DNA of 18,618 nt from Acholeplasmataceae bacterium. Its GTDB lineage: Bacteria; Bacillota_I; Bacilli_A; Acholeplasmatales; Acholeplasmataceae. The notes under the pieces were generated by a model. The model saw only the letters and a program-made list of their open reading frames with translations, was not told the origin of the DNA and searched no databases. A program made the position numbers and the translations under genes. Location of the stretch: NCBI GenBank assembly GCA_023230825.1, contig JALNWO010000019.1, positions 1-18,618 of the forward strand, read 5' to 3'. Of this stretch, positions 1 through 7,634 are shown piece after piece. Within the stretch, counting starts at the first letter, position 1. Each line of letters opens with the position of its first letter.

Positions 1-933
1 AATAATCCGTTCAACCGAAGAGTGAGAAATATCTCGCTCATGCCATAAAGCGATATTTTCTAAGGCTGGATTAACATAACTTCTTAAAACCCTAGCTAAG
101 CCTGTGATGTTTTCACTACCGATAGGATTTTTCTTTTGCGGCATCGCGGATGACCCTTTTTGATTAGGTGTGAAATATTCACTAACTTCTCGTACTTCAT
201 TTCTTGATAAGTGACGAATTTCTGTCGCAATTTTTTCTAACTCACTTCCAATTAAAGCAAGAACAAATAAATAATGGGCATGACGATCTCGTTGCAAGGT
301 TTGGGTTGAGATTGGAGCCGGTGTTAAACCTAGTTTTTTCGCAGCAATTTGTTCAACTTCAGGATCGCTAGCTGCATAGTGACCAACGGCACCACTCATT
401 TTCATCACTTCAACTGCTTTAGCAGCTTGAGTAAAGTTTTTTTGGATCCTTTTTAAATCAGCGTACCATAGCGCATATTTTAAGCCAAAACTTGTAATTT
501 CAGCATGCATACCATGGGTTCTACCCATGATGGGAACATCACGATAAAGTAATGCTTTTTCTTTTAAAACTGCCAATAATTGGTCCATGTCTTTAGCAAT
601 AATCCGGTTGGCTTTTTTTAACAAAAGACCATATGCACTATCAACGACATCAGTTGAAGTTAATCCATAATGAAAATAACGCTTCTCAGGACCTAAATGA
701 AGCTTAACTGCCATCGTAAAAGCGATTAAATCATGACGAGTTTCTTTTTCAAATTGTTCAATATCTTTTAAGTTAAACTTGGTTTGTTGGAGTTTTTGAT
801 AAACATCCTCCGTATATAACCCTTTTTTAAACCATGCATAATTGGCTGCTTGTTCAACTTTTAAATAAGCGTCAAACTTACTTTTATCACTCCAAAGTTT
901 TTTCATGGTTTCACTTTGATAACGGGCAATCAT
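1..933 (-). CDS. purB: Adenylosuccinate lyase, 3'-truncated by window edge
   Basis: Adenylosuccinate lyase removes fumarate from SAICAR and from adenylosuccinate, acting twice in purine synthesis (IMP formation and AMP formation) in the cytosol. The first 311 codons are visible and the C-terminal part lies beyond the left edge. Family signatures are plain: TSTDVVDSA near residue 87, GRTHGMHAE at 137-145 with the catalytic-type His140, and the fumarase/lyase signature GSSAMPQKKNP at 260-270, whose Ser262 sits in the mobile active-site loop. The ATG at 933-931 is preceded by a perfect GGAGG at 943-939 that overlaps the purA stop codon, so translation is probably coupled to purA. The two genes together carry the IMP-to-AMP branch. 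Identification is from recalled family motifs; there is no sign of damage in the visible part. Confidence 0.95.
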   Translation of the reverse strand, partial: MIARYQSETMKKLWSDKSKFDAYLKVEQAANYAWFKKGLYTEDVYQKLQQTKFNLKDIEQFEKETRHDLIAFTMAVKLHLGPEKRYFHYGLTSTDVVDSAYGLLLKKANRIIAKDMDQLLAVLKEKALLYRDVPIMGRTHGMHAEITSFGLKYALWYADLKRIQKNFTQAAKAVEVMKMSGAVGHYAASDPEVEQIAAKKLGLTPAPISTQTLQRDRHAHYLFVLALIGSELEKIATEIRHLSRNEVREVSEYFTPNQKGSSAMPQKKNPIGSENITGLARVLRSYVNPALENIALWHERDISHSSVERII

Positions 934-942
934 AACGACCTC

Positions 943-2208
943 CTAAAAAATATCTTTTACAGTAATTGTTTGAGTTCGATCAGGTCCTACCGAAAAGATG
1001 GCTATTTCAATGCCTGTATATTTTTCAATCGCTTGTAAATACTTTTGGGCAGCTTCTGGTAGTTCAGCAAACGACTGGACATTTGTAATATCTTCTTGCC
1101 ATCCTTGAAGGGTTACATAATTTGGTGTGCATTGAGCAAAATCTTCAATCTCTGCTGGAATATCGAAGATTTCTTTACCATTTAAAGTATAACTCGTACA
1201 AATCTTAATCTCATCAAGGCCTGATAAAATGTCTAACAGTGTGACGGCTAAATAGGAAAGCCCACTGACACGTTTACTATGTCTAATCACAACCGTATCT
1301 AACCAACCAATCCGTCTTGGCCTTCCTGTTGTCGTTCCAAACTCACGACCTTTGACTCTGATTTCTTGAGCTAAATTACCATCAATTTCCGTTGGCATTG
1401 GTCCTGAACCTACTCGAGTGCTATAAGCTTTTGTAACACCGATAGAGCCTTCAACTAGCCAAGGTGCGATTCCCGTGTTAACGGGGACCGAAGCTGCTGT
1501 GGGTGATGATGAGGTGACATAAGGATACGTCCCGTGATCTAAACATAACATCACTCCTTGTGCACCTTCAAATAAAACTTTTTTATTTTCATCGATTAAT
1601 TGATTGATGAGTTTCGATGTATCTGTAACATACGGTTTCATTAATTTACTATAAGGCAAATACGTTTCATATAAAGCTTCAAATGAAACAGGTGGTAATT
1701 CATAACGAGCAAACTCTTCATTTTTACTTTTAACAATTTTTTCTAGTTCATGATAAAAACGGTCTGGATGAATAAAGGTGGAAACACGCATGCCAATACG
1801 AGCACTTTTATCAGTATACGTCGGACCTATCCCTTTATGGGTTGTCCCAATTTGTTGGTCTTGTTTTTGTTTTTCACCAGCTTTATCTAGAGTTTGATGG
1901 TAAGGAAAAACAAGATGAGCTCGATCAGAAATATACAGGTTAAAAGCTTTTAACCGAGAAATCTCTTCGGCAAATGCTTGGGGGTTAATGACCATTCCGT
2001 TTGCCATAACATTCGTAATTTTGGGATTTAAAATACCCGATGGCAATAAATGAAGATGGTATTCTTGGCCAGCAAACTTAACTGTATGCCCTGCATTATT
2101 ACCACCTTGATATCGAACAACAACATCCGCTTTTTGAGCAAGATAATCGGTAATTTTTCCTTTGCCTTCATCGCCCCATTGGGTCCCAACGATAACTAAA
2201 CGTTTCAT
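943..2208 (-). CDS. purA: Adenylosuccinate synthetase
   Basis: PurA joins IMP and aspartate with GTP to make adenylosuccinate, the committed step to AMP; PurB next door completes it. The protein is 421 residues, normal for the family. The N-terminus carries the GTP/IMP-binding loop GDEGKGK at 12-18 with catalytic-type Asp13, and NAGHT at 38-42 with His41. Further family blocks are TTHKGIGPTYTDK near 123-135, STRVGSGPMPTE and TTTGRPRRIGWLD. The start at 2208 follows AAAGAG with 8 nt spacing. The stop is 9 nt before the purB start and the nfo stop is 35 nt upstream, with no terminator between, so it probably belongs to the helicase-nfo-purA-purB transcript. No anomaly seen. Confidence 0.97.
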   Translation of the reverse strand: MKRLVIVGTQWGDEGKGKITDYLAQKADVVVRYQGGNNAGHTVKFAGQEYHLHLLPSGILNPKITNVMANGMVINPQAFAEEISRLKAFNLYISDRAHLVFPYHQTLDKAGEKQKQDQQIGTTHKGIGPTYTDKSARIGMRVSTFIHPDRFYHELEKIVKSKNEEFARYELPPVSFEALYETYLPYSKLMKPYVTDTSKLINQLIDENKKVLFEGAQGVMLCLDHGTYPYVTSSSPTAASVPVNTGIAPWLVEGSIGVTKAYSTRVGSGPMPTEIDGNLAQEIRVKGREFGTTTGRPRRIGWLDTVVIRHSKRVSGLSYLAVTLLDILSGLDEIKICTSYTLNGKEIFDIPAEIEDFAQCTPNYVTLQGWQEDITNVQSFAELPEAAQKYLQAIEKYTGIEIAIFSVGPDRTQTITVKDIF

Positions 2209-2243
2209 TTCATCAACTCTTTCATTGTTATTAAATAGCTTGT

Positions 2244-3137
2244 CTACGCGTTTTTTTGCATTAATTTGTCTTTTAAATCTGGATCAAATGTTTTTGTTCG
2301 TATCATTTCAATTTCTTCCTTATACGGTGCTTGACCTTCTACATACGGAGACTCTAAAATTTTAGGAATCGCTAGAAAGTCTGGATGATAAACAACTCCT
2401 AAGAGGGCATCAAAACCAATATAACCAAATCCTAAATTCTCATGGCGGTCTTTAGCTGCACCACGTTCATTTTTACTATCATTAATATGAAAAACAGAGA
2501 TTTTCTCTTTGCCAACCACTTGGTCAAAATGATCAATGACTTCTTGAAAATTATTTTTAATATCGTAGCCTGCATCGTGAGTGTGGCAAGTATCAAAACA
2601 AACACTAACTCGCTCAGGAACATTTACTAAATCGATGATCGCTTTGAGTTCTTCAAACGTTTTACCGATCTCATTTCCTTTACCAGCCATGGTTTCTAAG
2701 GCAATTTTTACATTTAAATTTTTGGTGTTTTTAATTACCTGATTGAGTCCTTCCGCAATCCATCTAATGGCTTGCTCACGATCGCCACCGACAGCACTTC
2801 CTGGATGAAGGACGATTTGCGTTGCCTTCATATAAGCACTTCTTTCAATTTCACTTGTTAAAAACTCAACAGCAAAAGCTCTTTTTTCTTCACTCGGATT
2901 CGCTAAGTTCATAATATATGGAGCATGAATGACAACATCATCCGCGCTTAAACCTGATGATTCAATTAATGCTAAAGCTTTATCAACTTCGAGTTCTTCT
3001 AAAGGCTTACGGCGGGTATTTTGGGGAGCACCCGTATAAACCATTAATGCATTGGCTTGATAAGATAAGGCTTCTTCAATGGACCCAAGAAACATCGACG
3101 TTCCTGACATTGAAACATGACTACCGATTTTGATCAT
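2244..3137 (-). CDS. nfo: Endonuclease IV (AP endonuclease)
   Basis: Endonuclease IV cuts DNA 5' of abasic sites in base-excision repair using a trinuclear zinc centre. At 297 residues it is standard length. All nine metal ligands expected by comparison with the E. coli enzyme can be placed: His71, His111, Glu148, Asp182, His185, His217, Asp230, His232 and Glu262, in the blocks VIHAPY, VLHPGS, ALETM, FDTCHTHDAGYD, FHINDSKN, DRHENLG and LESPY. The start is set by AAAGGAG 8 nt upstream, which lies inside the last codons of the helicase gene; the two genes overlap by 17 nt. As I recall it, the same neighbour pair (DEAD-box helicase then nfo) occurs in Bacillus subtilis as yqfR/cshB and yqfS, which supports both calls. 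Confidence 0.96.
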   Translation of the reverse strand: MIKIGSHVSMSGTSMFLGSIEEALSYQANALMVYTGAPQNTRRKPLEELEVDKALALIESSGLSADDVVIHAPYIMNLANPSEEKRAFAVEFLTSEIERSAYMKATQIVLHPGSAVGGDREQAIRWIAEGLNQVIKNTKNLNVKIALETMAGKGNEIGKTFEELKAIIDLVNVPERVSVCFDTCHTHDAGYDIKNNFQEVIDHFDQVVGKEKISVFHINDSKNERGAAKDRHENLGFGYIGFDALLGVVYHPDFLAIPKILESPYVEGQAPYKEEIEMIRTKTFDPDLKDKLMQKNA

Positions 3138-4362
3138 AGTATGTTCTCCTTTTTGCTTGTTTTCTTGCTTTTTCTACTTCTTTGCGATACTTCTTTTTAT
3201 AGTTTGGTTTTACTTTCTTTGGTTTTCTAATAAAGCGAATAGCGGCAATTTCTTCTTCGCTTAATGATTTTTTCCGTTCATCAACTTGGACAAATCGTTG
3301 ATTTTTAATTTCCATCGTTTGAAAGTTAATTTGTTTTCTTAACCTTTCAATTTTTCTGTGATCATCAACTGACATGAACGTGATGACAACTCCATGGTCA
3401 CCCATTCGGCCCGTTCTTCCACTTCTGTGGAAAAAGTATTCTAAATGATAGGGTAAATCATAATGAATGACATGTGAGAGTTTAAAGTCTAAACCTCTAG
3501 AAGTCACGTCACTGGTAACAACGTATTGATATTTTAAAGCTTTAATTTCCGCAATTAATTGTCTTCTTCTACTGACTGGATAACTTGATTTAAAGTTTAA
3601 GACATTTAAACCTGCTTCTAAGAGTCGTTCATAAACAACATCTTGGTTTTCTCTTTTACTGACAAAAATAAAGGCTAAATAAGGTTGTAATAACGGCACT
3701 ATTTTCATTAAATATTCGAGCCTGTTTTGGTTTTTAATATTAAACAACCAATAATCAATGTTTAAATCATGATCTTGAGTTGTGTCTAAAAAATCGTGTT
3801 GACCAAAATACTGACTAATAAATGGTTCCATTTGTCTTGTCATCGTTGCCGAAAACAAAAGGATTTTGGGTGTTTTTAGCATGGTCATAATTTCATCAAT
3901 CCAACCTAAAAACTCTTCATCAAACATCATATCTGCCTCATCTAAGACAAAATACTTCGTTTGATGGATTTTAAGCGCTTGAGTCTCAACAGTAAAAAGT
4001 TTTAAGCGGTTCGGTGTCGTAATGACAATTTGTGGTTGTCGGTTTTCTAACCATGCCAACTCTGCTTGTTTGTCTTGGTCCCGACTATACGCTTTAACAA
4101 CAAATCTATCATCGGTTTGTTTTAACATAGCTTGAACTTGAAAGACGAGCTCATTGGTTGGAACTAAAATAATTGTTTGGACAAAATCATCTTCTGGATT
4201 GAGTTTTTCTAAAATAGGCAGTAAGTAAGCATGGGTCTTACCAGTCCCTGTTGGGGCCAGTCCCACGAGATGTTTTGGATGGTGAAAATGCGAAAAAACA
4301 CCTTCTTGAATTGGCGTCAACGTCGTAAATCCTAACTTTTTCATCATTTCTTTATGTTCCAT
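3121..4362 (-). CDS. cshB: DEAD-box RNA helicase, CshB-like
   Basis: ATP-dependent RNA helicase of the DEAD-box family, likely acting in ribosome assembly, RNA turnover or cold adaptation. Motifs in order: Q motif around TPIQ (Gln19), motif I APTGTGKT 36-43, Ia PTNEL 68-72, Ib TPNR 116-119, II DEAD 141-144, III SAT 171-173, V TSDVTSRGLDF 283-293, VI HRSGRTGR 312-319. The tail from about residue 375 is very basic, a probable RNA-binding extension. The length (413) and the position before nfo match B. subtilis CshB, so that symbol is favoured over the CshA type; this assignment is partly contextual. The start uses a GGTGA site only 4 nt before ATG. An extended -10 lies so close upstream that the leader would be about 10 nt, so a start at Met6 or Met7 cannot be excluded. 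Confidence 0.92.
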   Translation of the reverse strand: MEHKEMMKKLGFTTLTPIQEGVFSHFHHPKHLVGLAPTGTGKTHAYLLPILEKLNPEDDFVQTIILVPTNELVFQVQAMLKQTDDRFVVKAYSRDQDKQAELAWLENRQPQIVITTPNRLKLFTVETQALKIHQTKYFVLDEADMMFDEEFLGWIDEIMTMLKTPKILLFSATMTRQMEPFISQYFGQHDFLDTTQDHDLNIDYWLFNIKNQNRLEYLMKIVPLLQPYLAFIFVSKRENQDVVYERLLEAGLNVLNFKSSYPVSRRRQLIAEIKALKYQYVVTSDVTSRGLDFKLSHVIHYDLPYHLEYFFHRSGRTGRMGDHGVVITFMSVDDHRKIERLRKQINFQTMEIKNQRFVQVDERKKSLSEEEIAAIRFIRKPKKVKPNYKKKYRKEVEKARKQAKRRTYYDQNR

Positions 4363-4377
4363 CTCATCACCATTGTT

Positions 4378-4386
4378 ATTATATCA
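4378..4386 (-). promoter_or_regulatory. Extended -10 promoter for helicase-nfo-purAB
   Basis: On the minus strand TATAAT (4383-4378) is preceded by TGA, giving the extended -10 form TGnTATAAT. No good -35 hexamer is seen 16-18 nt upstream, which the extended -10 may offset. Transcription would begin near 4371, leaving about 9 nt before the helicase ATG. Inferred by eye only. Confidence 0.55.
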
Positions 4387-4409
4387 TAATAAACCGTTTT
4401 CTATTTTCT

Positions 4410-4496
4410 TTATCTTTGCCTTTTCAACTTGTAAAATGCGTCATTGATAAAGTTTAAGAACCAAAAAATACCAACGACTAAAATAGAATAAATCAT
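4410..4496 (-). CDS. Possible 28-residue single-span membrane peptide
   Basis: A complete 28-codon ORF (ATG at 4496-4494, TAA at 4412-4410) encodes a peptide with a hydrophobic stretch from Ile2 to about Phe17 and a basic tail ending KLKRQR, the layout of a small inner-membrane peptide with its tail inside. It sits between the dinB terminator and the helicase promoter, in a gap otherwise without a gene. There is no convincing Shine-Dalgarno site and no clear promoter of its own; the dinB terminator lies directly upstream. It could be chance in AT-rich sequence or a remnant of a longer membrane gene. I do not recognise it. Confidence 0.25.
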   Translation of the reverse strand: MIYSILVVGIFWFLNFINDAFYKLKRQR

Positions 4497-4509
4497 CTCA
4501 TGAAATCAC

Positions 4510-4540
4510 AAATAAAAAGAAGATCCCAAAGTTTAGGATC
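4510..4540 (-). terminator. Rho-independent terminator of dinB
   Basis: On the minus strand the hairpin at 4540-4522 pairs GATCCTAA with TTGGGATC (8 bp including one G-T wobble, 3-nt loop) and is followed by TTCTTTTTATTT. It lies 42 nt beyond the dinB stop and closes that transcript ahead of the separate helicase promoter. Confidence 0.75.
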
Positions 4541-4582
4541 AACGATTAATATTAAAATGAGTCGTCTTTATCAAAAAAGCTT

Positions 4583-5722
4583 TTACGATTCTTCTTTTTT
4601 TGTATACAACTCTGTTTCACGCTTAGTAAACTGATGGTAGTTAAACAAGTTAATATCAATTTTTAAATCTTTTTTTAATAAAAGTTGCGATAACGAAGCC
4701 CCAATTAAACGAACCGGCTGCTGGTTAAAATTTTTCTCGAAAAGATCCAGTATTTGTTCATGAATGATGTCGTAATCATCGGTATAGTCGTTAAAGGTAA
4801 AGGAGCGGGTAAAGGTTTTAAAGTTAGCGTCTCTTAGCTTAATTCCTACCGTTTTCGTAACCAGTTCTTCATCAACAAGTCGTTGATAAGAAGTTAATAG
4901 CTGTTCTTCGATAATTGCTAAAACAGATTCATAATGATCGAGAGGTGAGCCTAGGGTAGTTTCATTGCTAATAGATTTAGGGATTGCATATTTATCTGGA
5001 TCAACGATATCACTACTTTTTCCTAAGATATGGTCAATGAAACCTTCATAGGCTTGTTCAGTCATAACAGTCAAAATCTTTTCTTTGTTTTCTGCTTTTG
5101 TAAAATCGCCGATTGTCGCAACACCCATATCGATTAAACGAGGATATGTTTTAATCCCAATTCCATGCATTTCTTTAATCGATAAAGGAAATAATTTTCG
5201 CACAATGTCTCGTTTGCGAAGAACGGTAATTCCCATCGGTTTTTTGAAATCAGACGCCATTTTTGCTAAGAAAAGTGTTGGCGCAATCCCAATCGACGAA
5301 GGTAAGCCAATGGTATCGTGTAACGTCTTTTGAATATCTTCAGCAAACTCAAGTGGGTGCCGATCTTTAACAGCATCTGTAACATCCATGTAGGCTTCAT
5401 CAATCGAGGCAGCTAAAACCAAAGGCGTATATTTTCTTAAAAAATCAAAAAACATTTTTGAGTACTTGCGGTAAAGTTTAAAATCAGTTGGGACAATGAC
5501 TAACTTTGGATAAATATTTAAGGCATCATTAATATTCATTGCTGAATGGATGCCTAAAGCTCGGGCTTTATAATTTGCGGTTGTAATGACGCCACGACGA
5601 AAGGTTGAGCTCCCACCAACAACAAAAACCTTGTCTTTTAGATAAGGTTCTTTTATTTGAGCACAACTACAATAAAATGCGTTGAGGTCAATATGAAAGA
5701 TGATTTTGACTTGATTTTTCAT
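4583..5722 (-). CDS. dinB: DNA polymerase IV (Y-family)
   Basis: Error-prone Y-family polymerase for translesion synthesis. With the start at 5722 the protein is 379 residues. The catalytic blocks are HIDLNAFY (Asp12, with the aromatic steric-gate pair Phe16/Tyr17), RRGVITTANYKARALGI for incoming-nucleotide contacts, and ASIDEAYMDVT with Asp108 and Glu109. LPSSIGIAPTLFLAKMASD and the HhH-like MHGIGIKTYPRL follow, then the little-finger domain. Near the C-terminus IDINLFNY resembles a sliding-clamp-binding Q-x-x-L-F peptide with Asp in place of Gln (inference). An open frame continues 38 codons upstream to 5836, but that stretch is a non-family hydrophobic sequence running antisense through the promoter and the divergent 54-codon gene. 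AAAGGAAGAG lies just before the 5722 ATG. The gene stands alone, with its own promoter and terminator. Confidence 0.93.
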   Translation of the reverse strand: MKNQVKIIFHIDLNAFYCSCAQIKEPYLKDKVFVVGGSSTFRRGVITTANYKARALGIHSAMNINDALNIYPKLVIVPTDFKLYRKYSKMFFDFLRKYTPLVLAASIDEAYMDVTDAVKDRHPLEFAEDIQKTLHDTIGLPSSIGIAPTLFLAKMASDFKKPMGITVLRKRDIVRKLFPLSIKEMHGIGIKTYPRLIDMGVATIGDFTKAENKEKILTVMTEQAYEGFIDHILGKSSDIVDPDKYAIPKSISNETTLGSPLDHYESVLAIIEEQLLTSYQRLVDEELVTKTVGIKLRDANFKTFTRSFTFNDYTDDYDIIHEQILDLFEKNFNQQPVRLIGASLSQLLLKKDLKIDINLFNYHQFTKRETELYTKKEES

Positions 5723-5751
5723 CGAAACTCTTCCTTTAAATCTTTTTTTAT

Positions 5752-5760
5752 AGTATAATA
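5752..5760 (-). promoter_or_regulatory. Minus-strand -10 for dinB
   Basis: Two overlapping -10 candidates, TATTAT (5760-5755) and TATACT (5757-5752), each one mismatch from TATAAT, lie about 30 nt before the dinB ATG. No clear -35 is visible. They share bases with the plus-strand -10 of the divergent small gene, so the two transcripts may use one melted region. Confidence 0.45.
5754..5759 (+). promoter_or_regulatory. Plus-strand -10 for the 54-codon gene
   Basis: A perfect TATAAT lies 29 nt before the ATG of the small plus-strand gene. The -35 region (TTCCTT at 5731-5736, 17 nt spacer) is a poor match. The core GTATAATAC at 5753-5761 is symmetric around its central base. Confidence 0.5.
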
Positions 5761-5788
5761 CAAATGATGAAAAAAACGAGGTGAAAGA

Positions 5789-5953
5789 ATGGCTAAAAAG
5801 CAAGGACAAAAGGCACAGCCTCAAGAGAGAAAACACTTTAAAAATCCTACTGATTCATGGTGGGGAAAAGTCATCATTTGGATTTTAATCTTTGGTATGG
5901 TCGGTGCCGTCATCGTTGGTTTTATACTATCAATAGTAAATGGTAATGCCTAA
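5789..5953 (+). CDS. Small single-span membrane protein (54 aa)
   Basis: Complete 54-codon gene. Residues 1-20 are polar and strongly basic (start MAKKQGQKAQPQERK), followed by a Trp-Trp pair at 24-25, a basic Lys27 and one hydrophobic span from about Val28 to Val50, ending NGNA. This predicts a single-span membrane protein with its N-terminus in the cytosol. Reality as a gene is supported by GAGGTGA a few nt before ATG, a TATAAT at 5754, and a terminator 13 nt after the stop: a full monocistronic unit on the strand opposite its neighbours. The layout recalls the tiny DUF4044-type Firmicutes proteins, but that is only a resemblance I could not test. Function unknown. It is divergent from dinB and convergent with recN. 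Confidence 0.75.
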   Translation: MAKKQGQKAQPQERKHFKNPTDSWWGKVIIWILIFGMVGAVIVGFILSIVNGNA

Positions 5954-5960
5954 ACAATAA

Positions 5961-5990
5961 GAAATGGGTGATTTTCACCTTTTTTTATTT
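5961..5990 (+). terminator. Terminator of the 54-codon gene
   Basis: Hairpin GGTGA/TCACC (5967-5979, loop TTT; one more G-T pair outside) followed by a T-run at 5980-5986 on the plus strand. It abuts the recN stop at 5985, so the convergent recN transcript reads through the same hairpin, but with a poor T-tract on its own strand. Confidence 0.75.
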
Positions 5991-7634
5991 TTTAAGTAAC
6001 ATCTTCGCCTGTTCAATGGCATGATGGCTTAATTTCTCATCGCTCAACATTAAACCAATCGTTTCTATACGCTCAGCTTGACTGAGCGTTTTTATTTGGG
6101 TAACCATCCGCTCTTGTTCCTTCACTTTGGTAATCCCAAAATGATAGTCTGCTTTGGCCGCAACCTGGGGCAAGTGAGTAATGACAATAAGCTGCATCGT
6201 TTGGGCTAGTTCAACCATTTTTTGGGCCACTTTAGCAGCTGTTTTTCCACTGACACCAATATCGATTTCATCTAAAACCAGCATCGAAAGTTGTTCATGA
6301 CGAGCATAGACTGCCTTAAGGGCAAACATAAATCGTGCTCTTTCACCACCGCTAGCAACTCGCGCCAATGGTTTAAGCGGTTCTCCTTCGTTTAAGGATA
6401 TCATAAACTCAATTTGATCAATGCCTGTTTCCAAAAGGCTCGAAGGCTTTTTCTCTGGAGTGATAAACTCGATGTTAAATTGCGCATTTGGTAAATCTAG
6501 ATCTTTGAGCTCTTGTAATAAGCTTTTTTCAAGGATCCGTGCAAGCTTTTCTCTTTGCTTACTCAACCTAATCCCCGCGTCGTAACAATCATTAAACAAT
6601 GCTTCAACGTTATCTTGAGCCTCTTTTAAATACGCATCATAATCGGTAATCATCAGCAGTTCTGCTTTGATTTCTTCATAATAAGCGATGACTTCATCGA
6701 TGGTTTTTTGATATTTTTGTTCGATTTTGATGAGATCATAATGTCTTTCTTGCATGTGATTAAAACGTTCTTGGTCAAAGTCTAGTGTTTCAATAATATG
6801 AAAAATTTTGGATTTGACATCATCGATTTCATAAAAACTTGACTTTAATTGTTCCATCATGTCTTGATATGTCTTATCGATTGTCTGAATTTTCTCTAAA
6901 TGGGTGCCAGCTAAATAAATATCATCTAAGGGATTGGTTTCAGAAGATAAGGCATAGTAAGCTGCTTGAAGTTGATTCATAATTTGGTCATAGTGCTTTA
7001 GTTTATTTAACTCTTCTTCAAGCGCTTCTTTTTCGCCTTTGTTTAACTGGTAATTTTTAATTTCCGTAACTTGATATTCTAAAAATGCTTGTTTTTCTAA
7101 CGAAGCTTCCTTTTTCTGTGTTAACTGATTAAAGGCTTGTTTCTTTTCTAAATACTGACTTCTTTTAATTAAATACGTATTCAGTAAAGGTGTGATTTTA
7201 CTTTCATCACTTTGATCCAAAAAAGAAAGATACGACTGGCGGTCCATCAATGAGAGGGTGTCGTTTTGTTGGTGCAAATTACCAATCGCTTTCATTTGTT
7301 CACGTAAGGTTTGTAAGGTCACGCCTTCATCATTGATTTTCATGACATGACGACCCATGCCATCGACTTCTCTACGAACAACAATCGTTTCTGGAAGAGA
7401 TAACTGTTTTTGCAAGGCTTCATTTAAGCGAAATTGACCTTCAACAATTGCCTTGCTCGCACCATAACGAATCATTTGTTGGTCACTACGTTTGCCAAAC
7501 AAAAGATGGAGGGATTCTAAAATAATCGTTTTTCCCGCCCCGGTTTCTCCTGTTAAGGCAGTCAGTCCAGAAGCGAATTCAATTTCTAAGTCGTCAATTA
7601 AAGCAAAATTATTTACATACAGTTTTTGAATCAT
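5985..7634 (-). CDS. recN: DNA repair protein RecN
   Basis: SMC-like ATPase that gathers broken DNA ends early in recombinational repair. With the start at 7634 it has 549 residues, slightly short for the family. Walker A GETGAGKT is at 29-36, ABC signature ASGGER near 427-432, Walker B MLVLDEID at 451-458 and the switch His at 487 (THLPQ), with a long coiled-coil region between about 150 and 370. The usual HGQH/HGQN block after the N-terminal lobe reads HQQN here (121-124), keeping the Gln. The start is fixed by an ATGA overlap with the tlyA stop and by AGGGGA 7 nt upstream; an in-frame ATG six codons earlier lacks a binding site. It is the last gene of the nusB-xseA-xseB-dxs-tlyA-recN operon. 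Confidence 0.96.
   Translation of the reverse strand: MIQKLYVNNFALIDDLEIEFASGLTALTGETGAGKTIILESLHLLFGKRSDQQMIRYGASKAIVEGQFRLNEALQKQLSLPETIVVRREVDGMGRHVMKINDEGVTLQTLREQMKAIGNLHQQNDTLSLMDRQSYLSFLDQSDESKITPLLNTYLIKRSQYLEKKQAFNQLTQKKEASLEKQAFLEYQVTEIKNYQLNKGEKEALEEELNKLKHYDQIMNQLQAAYYALSSETNPLDDIYLAGTHLEKIQTIDKTYQDMMEQLKSSFYEIDDVKSKIFHIIETLDFDQERFNHMQERHYDLIKIEQKYQKTIDEVIAYYEEIKAELLMITDYDAYLKEAQDNVEALFNDCYDAGIRLSKQREKLARILEKSLLQELKDLDLPNAQFNIEFITPEKKPSSLLETGIDQIEFMISLNEGEPLKPLARVASGGERARFMFALKAVYARHEQLSMLVLDEIDIGVSGKTAAKVAQKMVELAQTMQLIVITHLPQVAAKADYHFGITKVKEQERMVTQIKTLSQAERIETIGLMLSDEKLSHHAIEQAKMLLKK

Noticed and set aside
2162..2630. Small plus- and minus-strand ORFs overlapping nfo and the start of purA
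   Set aside because: They lie in other frames of nfo, which has all nine zinc ligands; compositions are typical of antisense AT-rich frames.
5723..5836. 38-codon N-terminal extension of dinB (hydrophobic, signal-like)
   Set aside because: It lies antisense to the 54-codon gene and its promoter, has no family match, and a good ribosome site sits at the inner ATG (5722). Its hydrophobicity comes from T-rich DNA.
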